This document shows positions 1 to 8,242 of a DNA stretch of 64,000 bases, piece by piece. The stretch spans positions 496,001 to 560,000 of the forward strand of contig NZ_JAQGCZ010000001.1 in assembly GCF_027706845.1 (NCBI RefSeq), read 5' to 3'. This stretch comes from Mycolicibacterium sp. BiH015 (GTDB taxonomy: Bacteria > Actinomycetota > Actinomycetes > Mycobacteriales > Mycobacteriaceae). The notes beneath the pieces were generated by a model. The model searched no databases and was not told the origin of the DNA. It saw only the letters and a program-made list of their open reading frames with translations. Position 1 is the stretch's first letter; each line of letters begins with the position of its first letter. The translations under genes were made by a program, and so were the position numbers.

Positions 1-473
1 TCGCCGTCGTCGTCGTGGTCGGTGTCTCTGACCAGCTTGATCGCCGTGTACACCAGGAATGCGCCGAAGAGGTAGAAGACCCACGAGAACTGGTTGATCG
101 CGACCGCGCCCAGCGCGATGAAGATGCCGCGGAAGATCAGCGCCAGGATGATGCCGACGAGCAGCGCCTGCTGCTGGTAGATCCGCGGCACCTTGAAGCT
201 GGCCATGATGATCAAGAAGATGAACAGGTTGTCCACCGAGAGGCTGTACTCGGTGAGCCAACCCGCGAAGAACTCGACCCCGTACTGGTGGCCGTGGAAC
301 ACCCAGGTCCAGATGCCGAACGCGACCGCGAGTCCGACATAGATCGTCAGGGCTGTTCCGGTTTCGCGCCGGGATGGCTCATGGGGCCTACGCCCGATGA
401 CGAGGACATCGAAGAGCAGGATGCCGATCGTCACGGCGAGCGTGATGCCCCACTCAAGACCACTTACGTTCAT
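1..473 (-). CDS. TerC family integral membrane protein (5' part, cut by window edge)
   Basis: The reverse strand is open from an ATG at 473 to base 1, giving about 157 residues of a polytopic membrane protein. It begins MNVSGLEWGITLAVTIGILL and has hydrophobic segments near residues 8-26, 40-58, 75-92 and 98-135. The acidic membrane motif EYSLSVDNLFIF near residues 72-83 is the TerC signature. TerC/Alx/MeeF proteins are tied to tellurium resistance and manganese export. The last visible residues are an Asp/His-rich run (DTDHDDDGD), which may be a cytoplasmic metal-binding loop. The RBS GGAGG at 478-482 lies inside a hairpin that belongs to a predicted riboswitch, so control is probably translational. 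The C-terminal half is outside the window. The family is clear; the substrate (Mn2+) is inferred from the leader. Confidence 0.88.
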   Translation of the reverse strand, partial: MNVSGLEWGITLAVTIGILLFDVLVIGRRPHEPSRRETGTALTIYVGLAVAFGIWTWVFHGHQYGVEFFAGWLTEYSLSVDNLFIFLIIMASFKVPRIYQQQALLVGIILALIFRGIFIALGAVAINQFSWVFYLFGAFLVYTAIKLVRDTDHDDDG

Positions 474-474
474 C

Positions 475-605
475 AAACCTCCGGTCGTTTCACACGCCGG
501 AGGTCTCTTCCACCACCGCCGAACGACGGTAGGCCCACAGCACCGGTCATCCGATGACGGACGACGTGATGACGACACTGCGGCGAAGGAATACTCCCCT
601 CCAAG
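475..605 (-). promoter_or_regulatory. yybP-ykoY (manganese) riboswitch upstream of terC
   Basis: On the minus strand the leader has the family's 5' GGGGAGTA block (plus 592-599 complement), an internal helix region and a 3' GGAAGAGACCTCC block (about 499-511). The 5' GGAGG (598-602) can pair with the 3' CCTCC (499-503) to form P1. The same CCTCC can pair with the GGAGG ribosome binding site of terC at 478-482 (hairpin 478-503, 7-bp stem). Metal-stabilised P1 would therefore free the RBS. TerC-type genes are classic targets of this riboswitch class. The identification rests on motif recognition, not on a covariance model. Confidence 0.75.
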
Positions 606-681
606 CGGCTCATTCTGCCAGGCGGCTGCCCGACACGCGAAACAAGCAGCCCGACGGCAGGAGGTGACCCCGGACGCTTAG

Positions 682-693
682 TAGTTTGTACCC
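682..693 (+). promoter_or_regulatory. -10 element for leaderless start of the Pls-like operon
   Basis: TAGTTT at 682-687 is followed by six bases and then the GTG at 694. A mycobacterial -10 (TANNNT) at this distance puts the transcription start on the start codon. No Shine-Dalgarno is seen, which fits a leaderless mRNA. Confidence 0.5.
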
Positions 694-3600
694 GTGACAG
701 CGCCGGATCGAACCCCCGAGATCCCCAGTCAATATCTGCTGTCCGCGTACGCGTCGGCACCCCGCACCTTGATCGACATCCTCAACGAGACGGCCCGCCG
801 CTACCCCGATGCGCCCGCGATCGACGACGGCACCGTGCAGCTCACCTACGCCGAGCTCCTCTCCGATGTCGAGGACAGCGTGGCGTGGCTCGGCGCCCGC
901 GGAATCGGCCGCGGCGACCGCATCGGAATCCGGATGCCATCGGGCAGTTACGCGCTCTACGTCGCGATCCTGGCCACCCTGGCCGCGGGCGCGGCGTACG
1001 TGCCCGTCGACGCCGACGATCCCCAGGAGCGGGCCGATCTGGTCTTCACCGAGGCGGCCGTCGTGGCGATCATCACCGAGAAGGGTCTGGTGCGCGGGCC
1101 CGGCTCGTCCCGCGGCTGGCGCGCCGCATCACCGCTGAGCCGCGACGACGCCTGGATCATCTTCACGTCCGGGTCGACGGGCACACCGAAGGGAGTGGCC
1201 GTCACCCACCGCAACGCGGCGGCGTTCGTCGACGCCGAGGCGAAGATGTTTCTGCAGAACAACCCGCTGGGTCCCGGCGACCGCGTGCTGGCCGGGCTGT
1301 CGGTGGCCTTCGACGCGTCCTGTGAGGAGATGTGGCTGGCGTGGCGGCACGGCGCGTGCCTCGTCCCGGCCCCACGGTCGCTGGTGCGCAGCGGTATGGA
1401 CCTCGGCCCGTGGCTGGTGTCGCGCGACATCACGGTCGTCTCGACGGTGCCGACGCTGGCGTCGCTGTGGCCCGCCGAGGCGCTGGAAGCGGTGCGGCTG
1501 CTGATCTTCGGCGGCGAGGCCTGCCCTCCCGAGCTCGCCGAGCGGCTCGCGGCGGGCCCCGACTCCGCCGGCCGCGAGGTGTGGAACACCTACGGCCCCA
1601 CCGAGGCGACGGTCGTCGCGTGCGCGGCGCGTCTGGACGGAAAAAGTGCGGTCAGCATCGGCCTGCCGTTGCCCGGTTGGGATCTCGCGGTCGTGGACAA
1701 ACAGGGCGAGCCGGTCGCCGTCGGGGAGGTCGGTGAGCTCGTCATCGGCGGCGTCGGGCTGGCGCGCTACCTCGACCCGGAGAAGGACGCGGAGAAATAC
1801 GCGGCCATGCCCACTCTGGCCGGACGCGGCCATTGGAGCCGCGCCTACCGCAGCGGCGATCTGGTGCGGCTGGAGATGGACGGCCTCTACTTCATGGGGC
1901 GCGCCGACGACCAGGTGAAGGTCGGCGGCCGCCGTATCGAGCTCGGCGAGGTCGACACCGCGCTGGTCAACCTGCCCGGCGTCAGCGGCGGAGCGGCCGC
2001 CGTCCGCAAAACCGCAAGCGGCACACCGCTTCTCGTAGGCTATATCGCCGTCGCGCCCGGACTCGAGGCAACTTTCGACGTCCACGACGCCCGCGCCCGG
2101 CTGTCGGAGTCGCTGCCCGCAGCGCTCGTCCCGCGCCTCGTCGTGGTCGACGAACTGCCCACCCGCACGTCGGGCAAGGTGGACCGCGACGCACTGCCGT
2201 GGCCGGTGGGTGGCGCCGAGGACGACGACGGCGCCGATCTGGGCGGTGGCACGCTCGGCTGGCTGGCCGGGCTGTGGCGCGAGGTGCTCGCGGCGCCGAT
2301 CGACGGACCCGAGGCCGACTTCCACGCCCTCGGCGGCGGCTCGCTGTCGGCGGCACAGCTCATCGCCGCACTGCGGCAACGCTATCCGCAGGTGACCGTC
2401 GCCGATCTGTACGACCATCCGCGTCTCGGCTCGCTGGCCGGCTATCTCGACGAGCTCGACCCACCGCCGGCGGTCGAGACGCGTGTCGTCACGCCGGTGT
2501 CGCGGCTGACGCAGGCGGTACAGGTGGCGCTGACGGTGCCCCTGGCCATGCTGACCGGGATGCAGTGGGTGGTGTGGCTGGCGATCGCCAACAACGTCGC
2601 AGCCGAACTGTCGCTGGTCGACTGGGCGCGCCCGATCGACTGGTGGTGGGTGCTCGCCGGTTTCCTGCTGTTCGTGACCCCGCCGGGACGCATGGGCATC
2701 GCGGTGTTCGGCGCCCGCGTCCTCGTCGGCGACCTGCAGCCCGGGACGTACCGGCGCGGCGGCTCGGTGCACCTGCGGGTGTGGCTCGCCGAACGCCTCG
2801 CCGAGGCCAGCGGCGCGGAGAACATGGCCGGCGCGCCGTGGCTCGTCTATTACGCGCGACTGCTCGGCAACAAGGTGGGCAGCGGCGTCGACCTGCACTC
2901 GGCACCCCCGGTGACCGGCATGCTGACGCTGGGCCACCGCTGCTCCATCGAACCCGAGGTGGACCTGACCGGGCACTGGATCGACGGCGACCTGTTCCAC
3001 GTCGGCCCGATCACCGTCGGCAACGACGCCACCGTCGGCGCGCGCACCACGCTGCTGCCCGGGGCGGTCGTCGGCAAGAACGCCGACGTGGCCCCCGGTT
3101 CCGGCGTGGTCGGCAAGGTGAAGAACGGCCAGTACTGGAAGGGTTCGCCCGCGATCAAGTCCGGCAAGGCCAAGCATCCGTGGCCCGACCACCGCCCGCC
3201 GCGGGCCCCGGTGTGGGTCGCGATGTACGGCATCACCTCGATGCTGCTCGGCGCGCTTCCGCTGGCCGCGCTGGCCGCAGGCCTGGCGGTCGTCGGGTGG
3301 GGGGTGCGCGGCACCACGTCCGTTGTCGACGCGATCGTGCCCGCGCTGATGTGGATCGTGCCCGCCACGATGGCGGCCGTCGTCGTCTACGCGACGCTGA
3401 CGTTCCTCGGCGTGCGGATGCTGTCGCTGGGCCTGCGGGAGGGCTACCACCCGGTGCGCAGCCGCTCGGGCTGGCAGCTGTGGGCCACCGAACGCCTGAT
3501 GGACGGCGCGCGCAACTACCTGTTCCCGATCTACGCCGGCCTGCTGACACCGTGGTGGCTGCGCCTGCTCGGCGCGAAAGTCGGTAAGGGAACCGAGATC

Positions 3601-4650
3601 TCGACCGCGCTGCTGATCCCGAAGTTCACCGTCGTCGACGACGGCGCGTTCCTCGCCGACGACACCATGGTGGCGTCCTACGAGCTGGGCGGCGGCTGGA
3701 TCCATGTCGCACGAGCGACGGTCGGCAAGCGCGCGTTCCTCGGCAACTCGGGCATCACCCAGCCCGGGCGAAGAGTTCCCGACGACGGCCTCGTCGCCGT
3801 GCTGTCGGCCACACCGCACAAGGCGAAGGCCGGCTCGTCGTGGCTGGGCAGCCCGCCGGTCCGGCTGCGACGCAAGCCGACGGCGGCCGACGCGCTGCGC
3901 ACCTTCCACCCGTCCCCGCGTCTGAAAGCACTGCGGGCCACCGTCGAGACGTTCCGGTTCGTGCCCGTCGTCGTGACGTTCGCGATCGGGGTGGCGGTGC
4001 TGTTCGCCATCCAGTCGCTGGCCGTGACATACGGCTGGGTCTGGGCCACCCTGGCCGCCGGGTTGATCCTGCTGGCTGCGGGCGCGGTGGCCGGCGGTAT
4101 CGCCGTCATCGCCAAATGGCTTCTGGTGGGCCGCATCACTGCGATCGAACATCCGCTGTGGTCGTCGTTCGTCTGGCGCAATGAGGTGTCGGACACCTTC
4201 GTCGAGACCGTCGCCGCGCCGTGGTTCGCCCGCGCCGCATCGGGTACGCCGGTGATGAACCTGTGGCTGAGGGCCTTGGGCGCGAAGATCGGACGCGGCG
4301 TGTGGTGTGAGACCTACTGGCTTCCCGAAGCCGACCTGGTGACCCTGGAGAGGGGTGCGACCGTCAACCGCGGTTGCGTGGTGCAGACGCACCTGTTCCA
4401 CGATCGGATCATGCGGATGGACACCGTCGTCCTGGAGGAGGGCGCGACACTGGGCCCGCACTGTGTGGCGTTGCCCGCGGCGCGGATCGGCGCGGCCGCC
4501 ACGGTGGGGCCCGCGTCGCTGGTGATGCGCGGCGACGAGGTTCCGCCGTCGACGCGGTGGCAGGGCAATCCGATCGCGCCGTGGAATCCGCCTCGCAAGA
4601 AGCGTGGCGGCGCAACTGATCCCAAGCCCAAGAAGCCCGCAGCCGCGTGA
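694..4650 (+). CDS. Pls/PosA-family membrane non-ribosomal peptide synthetase
   Basis: This 1318-residue protein is built like epsilon-poly-L-lysine synthetase. It has an adenylation domain (about 25-495), a carrier domain (about 510-590), then membrane segments interleaved with three left-handed beta-helix (hexapeptide acyltransferase-like) units near 740-830, 955-1060 and 1190-1305. A-domain cores are intact: FTSGSTGTPKG, FDAS with Asp207 (the residue that grips an alpha-amino group), NTYGPTEATV, YRSGDLV, and a PTRTSGKVDRD lysine motif. The carrier serine is Ser550 in LGGGSLS. There is no condensation or thioesterase domain; in Pls the C-terminal membrane units link monomers directly. The product is probably an amino-acid homopolymer or short isopeptide, substrate unknown. 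It heads a coupled operon with an M1 peptidase (4-bp overlap). Confidence 0.85.
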   Translation: MTAPDRTPEIPSQYLLSAYASAPRTLIDILNETARRYPDAPAIDDGTVQLTYAELLSDVEDSVAWLGARGIGRGDRIGIRMPSGSYALYVAILATLAAGAAYVPVDADDPQERADLVFTEAAVVAIITEKGLVRGPGSSRGWRAASPLSRDDAWIIFTSGSTGTPKGVAVTHRNAAAFVDAEAKMFLQNNPLGPGDRVLAGLSVAFDASCEEMWLAWRHGACLVPAPRSLVRSGMDLGPWLVSRDITVVSTVPTLASLWPAEALEAVRLLIFGGEACPPELAERLAAGPDSAGREVWNTYGPTEATVVACAARLDGKSAVSIGLPLPGWDLAVVDKQGEPVAVGEVGELVIGGVGLARYLDPEKDAEKYAAMPTLAGRGHWSRAYRSGDLVRLEMDGLYFMGRADDQVKVGGRRIELGEVDTALVNLPGVSGGAAAVRKTASGTPLLVGYIAVAPGLEATFDVHDARARLSESLPAALVPRLVVVDELPTRTSGKVDRDALPWPVGGAEDDDGADLGGGTLGWLAGLWREVLAAPIDGPEADFHALGGGSLSAAQLIAALRQRYPQVTVADLYDHPRLGSLAGYLDELDPPPAVETRVVTPVSRLTQAVQVALTVPLAMLTGMQWVVWLAIANNVAAELSLVDWARPIDWWWVLAGFLLFVTPPGRMGIAVFGARVLVGDLQPGTYRRGGSVHLRVWLAERLAEASGAENMAGAPWLVYYARLLGNKVGSGVDLHSAPPVTGMLTLGHRCSIEPEVDLTGHWIDGDLFHVGPITVGNDATVGARTTLLPGAVVGKNADVAPGSGVVGKVKNGQYWKGSPAIKSGKAKHPWPDHRPPRAPVWVAMYGITSMLLGALPLAALAAGLAVVGWGVRGTTSVVDAIVPALMWIVPATMAAVVVYATLTFLGVRMLSLGLREGYHPVRSRSGWQLWATERLMDGARNYLFPIYAGLLTPWWLRLLGAKVGKGTEISTALLIPKFTVVDDGAFLADDTMVASYELGGGWIHVARATVGKRAFLGNSGITQPGRRVPDDGLVAVLSATPHKAKAGSSWLGSPPVRLRRKPTAADALRTFHPSPRLKALRATVETFRFVPVVVTFAIGVAVLFAIQSLAVTYGWVWATLAAGLILLAAGAVAGGIAVIAKWLLVGRITAIEHPLWSSFVWRNEVSDTFVETVAAPWFARAASGTPVMNLWLRALGAKIGRGVWCETYWLPEADLVTLERGATVNRGCVVQTHLFHDRIMRMDTVVLEEGATLGPHCVALPAARIGAAATVGPASLVMRGDEVPPSTRWQGNPIAPWNPPRKKRGGATDPKPKKPAAA

Positions 4651-5993
4651 CGGTGCGCAAACGGGCCCGAAAGTTGAGCACGCCTCCCGTCATCGACCCG
4701 TATCTGCCCCATGCAGGGAACTTCGGTTACCGGGTGTCGCGCTACGAGCTCGAGCTCGAGTACAAGGTGGCGATCAACCGGCTCGCCGGGTCGGCGACCA
4801 TCACGGCCGTGACGCTGGCCGAACTCACCACGTTCACCCTCGACCTGTCCCGTGCGCTGTCGGTGACCAAGGTGACCGTCAACGGCACGCGGCCCGCCCA
4901 GTTCCGCGCTGCGGCAGGAAAACTCCATATCACCCTGGCCGAGCGGTTACCCGCCGGCGCGGCGATGACGATCGCGATCCGCTACGGCGGAACCCCGCGC
5001 CCGATCCGATCCCTGTGGGGCGAGGTCGGTTTCGAGGAGCTCACCGAGGGGGCACTGGTCGCAGGTCAACCGAACGGTGCGTCGTCCTGGTTCCCGTGCG
5101 ACGACCACCCCAGCGCAAAGGCCAGCTTCCGTGTCCAGATCGCGACGGAGACACCGTATTTCGCCCTGGCCAACGGCAAGCTGCTCGCCAAGCGTGCCCG
5201 CGCAGGCATGACGACCTGGGTCTACGAACAGGCGGAGCCCACCTCGACGTATCTGATGACCCTGCAGATCGGGGTGTACGACAGGCACCGCATGGCCAAG
5301 AACGGTGTCGAGATCTTCGCGGTGCTGCCGTCTCGGCTGCGCACCGCCTTCGACCACGACTTCGGCCGTCAACCGCAGATGATGAAGCTCTTCACCGAAC
5401 GGTTCGGACCATATCCGCTGGCCACCGGTTACACCGTGGTCGTCACCGATGACGACCTCGAAATTCCGCTTGAGGCACAGGGCATTTCGATATTCGGCGC
5501 CAATCACTGCGACGGTAGGCGGGGCTCGGAACGTCTCATCGCCCACGAACTGGCCCACCAGTGGTTCGGCAACTCCGTCACCGTGCAGCGCTGGCGCCAC
5601 ATCTGGCTGCACGAAGGATTCGCCTGCTACGCCGAGTGGCTGTGGTCGGAGCACTGCGGCGAACGCAGCGCCGACGAATGGGCCCGCCACTACCACCACC
5701 GGCTCAAGAGTTCGTCGCAGAACCTCGTTCTCGCCGACCCGGGGCCGCGCGACATGTTCGACGACCGCGTCTACAAGCGCGGGGCTCTCACTCTCCACAC
5801 GCTGCGCAGGCGTATCGGCGACACGAACTTCTTCGACCTACTTCGGGATTGGACCGCCCGCTACCGGCACAGCAGTGTCGTCACCGACGACTTCATCGGT
5901 CTGGCCGGGCAGTACTCCGACGATTCGCTGCGCTCACTGTGGGCGGCATGGCTGTACTCGACACGGGTACCGCCGCTGGACAGCGGGTCGTGA
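4647..5993 (+). CDS. M1 family zinc metallopeptidase
   Basis: A 448-residue gluzincin. The zinc site is HELAH at 300-304 with the third ligand Glu323 in WLHEGFACYAEW, i.e. HEXXH-X18-E. The usual GAMEN exopeptidase loop is replaced by a divergent LEAQG near residue 277, so the aminopeptidase specificity may differ. The N-terminal beta-sandwich domain (about 15-220) is present, but the long C-terminal helical domain of full-size aminopeptidase N is missing, so this is a short M1 form. No signal peptide is evident. The GTG start overlaps the synthetase stop by four bases (GTGA), implying translational coupling and a related role, such as trimming or recycling the peptide product (inference). Confidence 0.85.
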   Translation: MTVRKRARKLSTPPVIDPYLPHAGNFGYRVSRYELELEYKVAINRLAGSATITAVTLAELTTFTLDLSRALSVTKVTVNGTRPAQFRAAAGKLHITLAERLPAGAAMTIAIRYGGTPRPIRSLWGEVGFEELTEGALVAGQPNGASSWFPCDDHPSAKASFRVQIATETPYFALANGKLLAKRARAGMTTWVYEQAEPTSTYLMTLQIGVYDRHRMAKNGVEIFAVLPSRLRTAFDHDFGRQPQMMKLFTERFGPYPLATGYTVVVTDDDLEIPLEAQGISIFGANHCDGRRGSERLIAHELAHQWFGNSVTVQRWRHIWLHEGFACYAEWLWSEHCGERSADEWARHYHHRLKSSSQNLVLADPGPRDMFDDRVYKRGALTLHTLRRRIGDTNFFDLLRDWTARYRHSSVVTDDFIGLAGQYSDDSLRSLWAAWLYSTRVPPLDSGS

Positions 5994-7261
5994 CCGACGC
6001 GACTGCGGGGCCCTCGGGCGCGGTGAGCCGGGGCAGCGTGGTCCGGGTCGGGGCGGCGACGGCGATCTCGGCGCTGTGCGGATATGCCGTGCTGTACCTG
6101 GCGGCCCGTGACCTCGAGCCGGCAGGATTCTCGGTGTTCGGTGTGTTCTGGGGCGCGTTCGGGCTGGCCAGCGGCGCCGCGTTCGGGTTGCTGCAGGAGA
6201 CGACGCGCGAGGTGCGCTCCCCGTCAACCGATCCCGCAGGCGGACGCACCCACCCGTTGCGCGTCGCCGCGGCGGTCGGGCTCGTAGCCGCCGCCGTCAT
6301 CGCTGTGACGTCGCCGCTGTGGTCGGCGCGCGTGTTCACCGACGCCCGCGTGCTCAGCGTGGTGCTGCTGTGCGCCGGACTGGCCGGCTTCTGCCTGCAC
6401 ACGACACTGCTGGGTGCGCTGGCCGGGATGAACCGGTGGGGCGAGTACGGCGCGCTGATGGTCACCGACGCCGTGCTGCGGGTCGCCGTCGCCGTGGCGA
6501 GCTTTGTTGTCGGCTGGGGGCTCGGCGGCTATCTGTGGGCGACCGTGGCCGGCGCGTTCGGCTGGGTGCTGATGCTCGTCGTCTCCCCCGCGACCCGCGC
6601 CGCGGCCGTGGTGCGGACGCCCGGGGGGACCGTGGCATTCCTGCGTGGCACGGGCCATTCGATTGCCGCCGCCGGCGCCAGCGCGATCCTGGTGATGGGC
6701 TTCCCCGTCTTGCTCAAGGCCACCTCCGAAGACCTCGGCGCGGCGGGCGGCGTGGTGATTCTCGCGGTGACGTTGACGCGGGCACCGCTGCTGGTCCCGC
6801 TGACCGCGATGCAGGGCAACCTGATCGCGCACTTCGTCGATCAACGCGACCACCGACTGAAGGCGCTCATCGCACCGTCGGCCCTGGTCGTCGTGGTCGG
6901 CGCGGCGGGTGTGGTGCTGGCGGCGGCGTTCGGGCCGTGGCTGCTGCGCGAGGCTTTCGGCGCGCAGTACGTCGCCGCCGGGGCGCTGCTGGGGTGGCTG
7001 ACGGCCGCCGCGGTGGGCATCGCGCTGCTGACGCTGACGGGCGCGGCCACCGTCGCGGCCGCGCTGCACCGGGCCTACGCGTCGGGATGGGTGATCGCCA
7101 CCGTGGCGTCGACGCTGCTGTTGCTGCTGCCGCTGGACCTGGAGGTGCGCACGGTCGTGGCCCTGCTGTGCGGACCGCTGGCAGGCATCGTCGTGCACCT
7201 CGCCGCGCTTGCCGGGCACCGCCGCCACATGGCGCCCACCTATGCTGCGATCGATGACTGA
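5990..7261 (+). CDS. MOP-superfamily flippase-like membrane protein (Rv3630-like)
   Basis: About 423 residues, almost entirely hydrophobic helices (roughly 12) separated by short basic loops, as in polysaccharide or lipid-linked oligosaccharide flippases of the Wzx/MATE fold. The GTG start at 5990 overlaps the peptidase stop (5991-5993) by four bases. An upstream in-frame extension exists but lies inside the peptidase gene and is out of frame with it. Such proteins move lipid-linked precursors across the membrane. The substrate is unknown, but the epimerase next door suggests a galactose-containing glycan. M. tuberculosis Rv3630 is a similar-sized membrane protein in the same gene neighbourhood (from memory). 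Confidence 0.7.
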   Translation: MTDATAGPSGAVSRGSVVRVGAATAISALCGYAVLYLAARDLEPAGFSVFGVFWGAFGLASGAAFGLLQETTREVRSPSTDPAGGRTHPLRVAAAVGLVAAAVIAVTSPLWSARVFTDARVLSVVLLCAGLAGFCLHTTLLGALAGMNRWGEYGALMVTDAVLRVAVAVASFVVGWGLGGYLWATVAGAFGWVLMLVVSPATRAAAVVRTPGGTVAFLRGTGHSIAAAGASAILVMGFPVLLKATSEDLGAAGGVVILAVTLTRAPLLVPLTAMQGNLIAHFVDQRDHRLKALIAPSALVVVVGAAGVVLAAAFGPWLLREAFGAQYVAAGALLGWLTAAAVGIALLTLTGAATVAAALHRAYASGWVIATVASTLLLLLPLDLEVRTVVALLCGPLAGIVVHLAALAGHRRHMAPTYAAIDD

Positions 7262-7270
7262 GGAGACGAC

Positions 7271-8242
7271 ATGAGCTGGCTGGTGACCGGCGGGGCCGGC
7301 TACATCGGTTCGCACGTGGCCCGAGCAATGCTCGACGCGGGGCTCGACGTGGTGATCATCGATGACCTGTCCAGCGGGTTCGAGGCGTTCGTCCCGGACG
7401 CTGCGGCGTTCGTCAAGGGCACCCTGCTCGATGCGGCTCTGGTCGAGGACACCCTCGAGAATGTGAGCGGTGTCATTCATATCGCCGGCTACAAGTACGC
7501 CGGTGAATCCGTGAAGCGGCCGCTGCACACCTACGAGCAGAACGTCTCGGCGACGGTCATCCTGCTGCAGGCGATGGAGAGGCGAGGCGTCGACAAGATC
7601 GTCTTCTCCTCGAGCGCGGCGACATTCGGCACGCCCGACGTCGCGATCGTCGACGAGTCCACGCCGACGACGCCGGAATCTCCCTACGGCGAGACGAAGC
7701 TGATCGGCGAATGGCTGCTCCGCGATGCCGGCCGGGCGACCGGGCTGCGGCACACGAGCCTGCGGTACTTCAACGTCGTCGGATCCGGATCGGACGATCT
7801 GTTCGACGCGAGCCCGCACAACCTGTTCCCCAGGGTTTTCGACATGCTGTTCCGCGGCGAGACGCCGCGCATCAACGGGGACGACTACCCGACGCCGGAC
7901 GGCACCTGTGTGCGCGACTACATCCACGTCACCGACCTCGCGCTGGCTCACGTCGCCGCGGCACGCCGGCTCGCCGACGGGCTGGACGTCGAACCGGTCT
8001 ACAACCTCGGCAGCGGGTCGGGCACATCGGTGCGCGAGATCATGACCGCGATGAGGAAGGCCACCGGCATCGACTTCGAGCCGGAGATCATGCCCCGTCG
8101 CCCCGGGGATCCGGCCCGCATCGTCGCGTCCGGGGACCTCGCGGCGCGTGACCTGGACTGGAGTAACCGGCATACGCTCGACGAGATGGTCACTTCCGCG
8201 TGGCGAGCACGCCAGCATGCCGGGGACGCGTATCCCCGCTAG
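7271..8242 (+). CDS. galE: UDP-glucose 4-epimerase
   Basis: This 323-residue extended SDR enzyme interconverts UDP-glucose and UDP-galactose with bound NAD. The N-terminal Rossmann motif GGAGYIG (residues 7-13) binds NAD. The catalytic set is visible as Ser/Thr in FSSSAATFG and Tyr/Lys in SPYGETK. Length matches the GalE family. A good Shine-Dalgarno (GAGGAG, 7260-7265) sits upstream of the ATG, which follows the flippase gene by nine bases. UDP-Gal feeds galactofuranose of arabinogalactan and other glycans. M. tuberculosis galE1 (Rv3634c) lies in the corresponding region; the plus orientation inside this operon suggests local rearrangement relative to that species. Confidence 0.92.
   Translation: MSWLVTGGAGYIGSHVARAMLDAGLDVVIIDDLSSGFEAFVPDAAAFVKGTLLDAALVEDTLENVSGVIHIAGYKYAGESVKRPLHTYEQNVSATVILLQAMERRGVDKIVFSSSAATFGTPDVAIVDESTPTTPESPYGETKLIGEWLLRDAGRATGLRHTSLRYFNVVGSGSDDLFDASPHNLFPRVFDMLFRGETPRINGDDYPTPDGTCVRDYIHVTDLALAHVAAARRLADGLDVEPVYNLGSGSGTSVREIMTAMRKATGIDFEPEIMPRRPGDPARIVASGDLAARDLDWSNRHTLDEMVTSAWRARQHAGDAYPR

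Noticed and set aside
1129..4461. Very long minus-strand open frame opposite the Pls-like synthetase
   Set aside because: High-GC antisense frame, Arg/His/Gln-rich with no domains; the plus frame carries full NRPS motifs.
8148..8216. Longer start for the GT-C-like membrane protein
   Set aside because: Would lie inside galE and adds a hydrophilic stretch before the first membrane helix.
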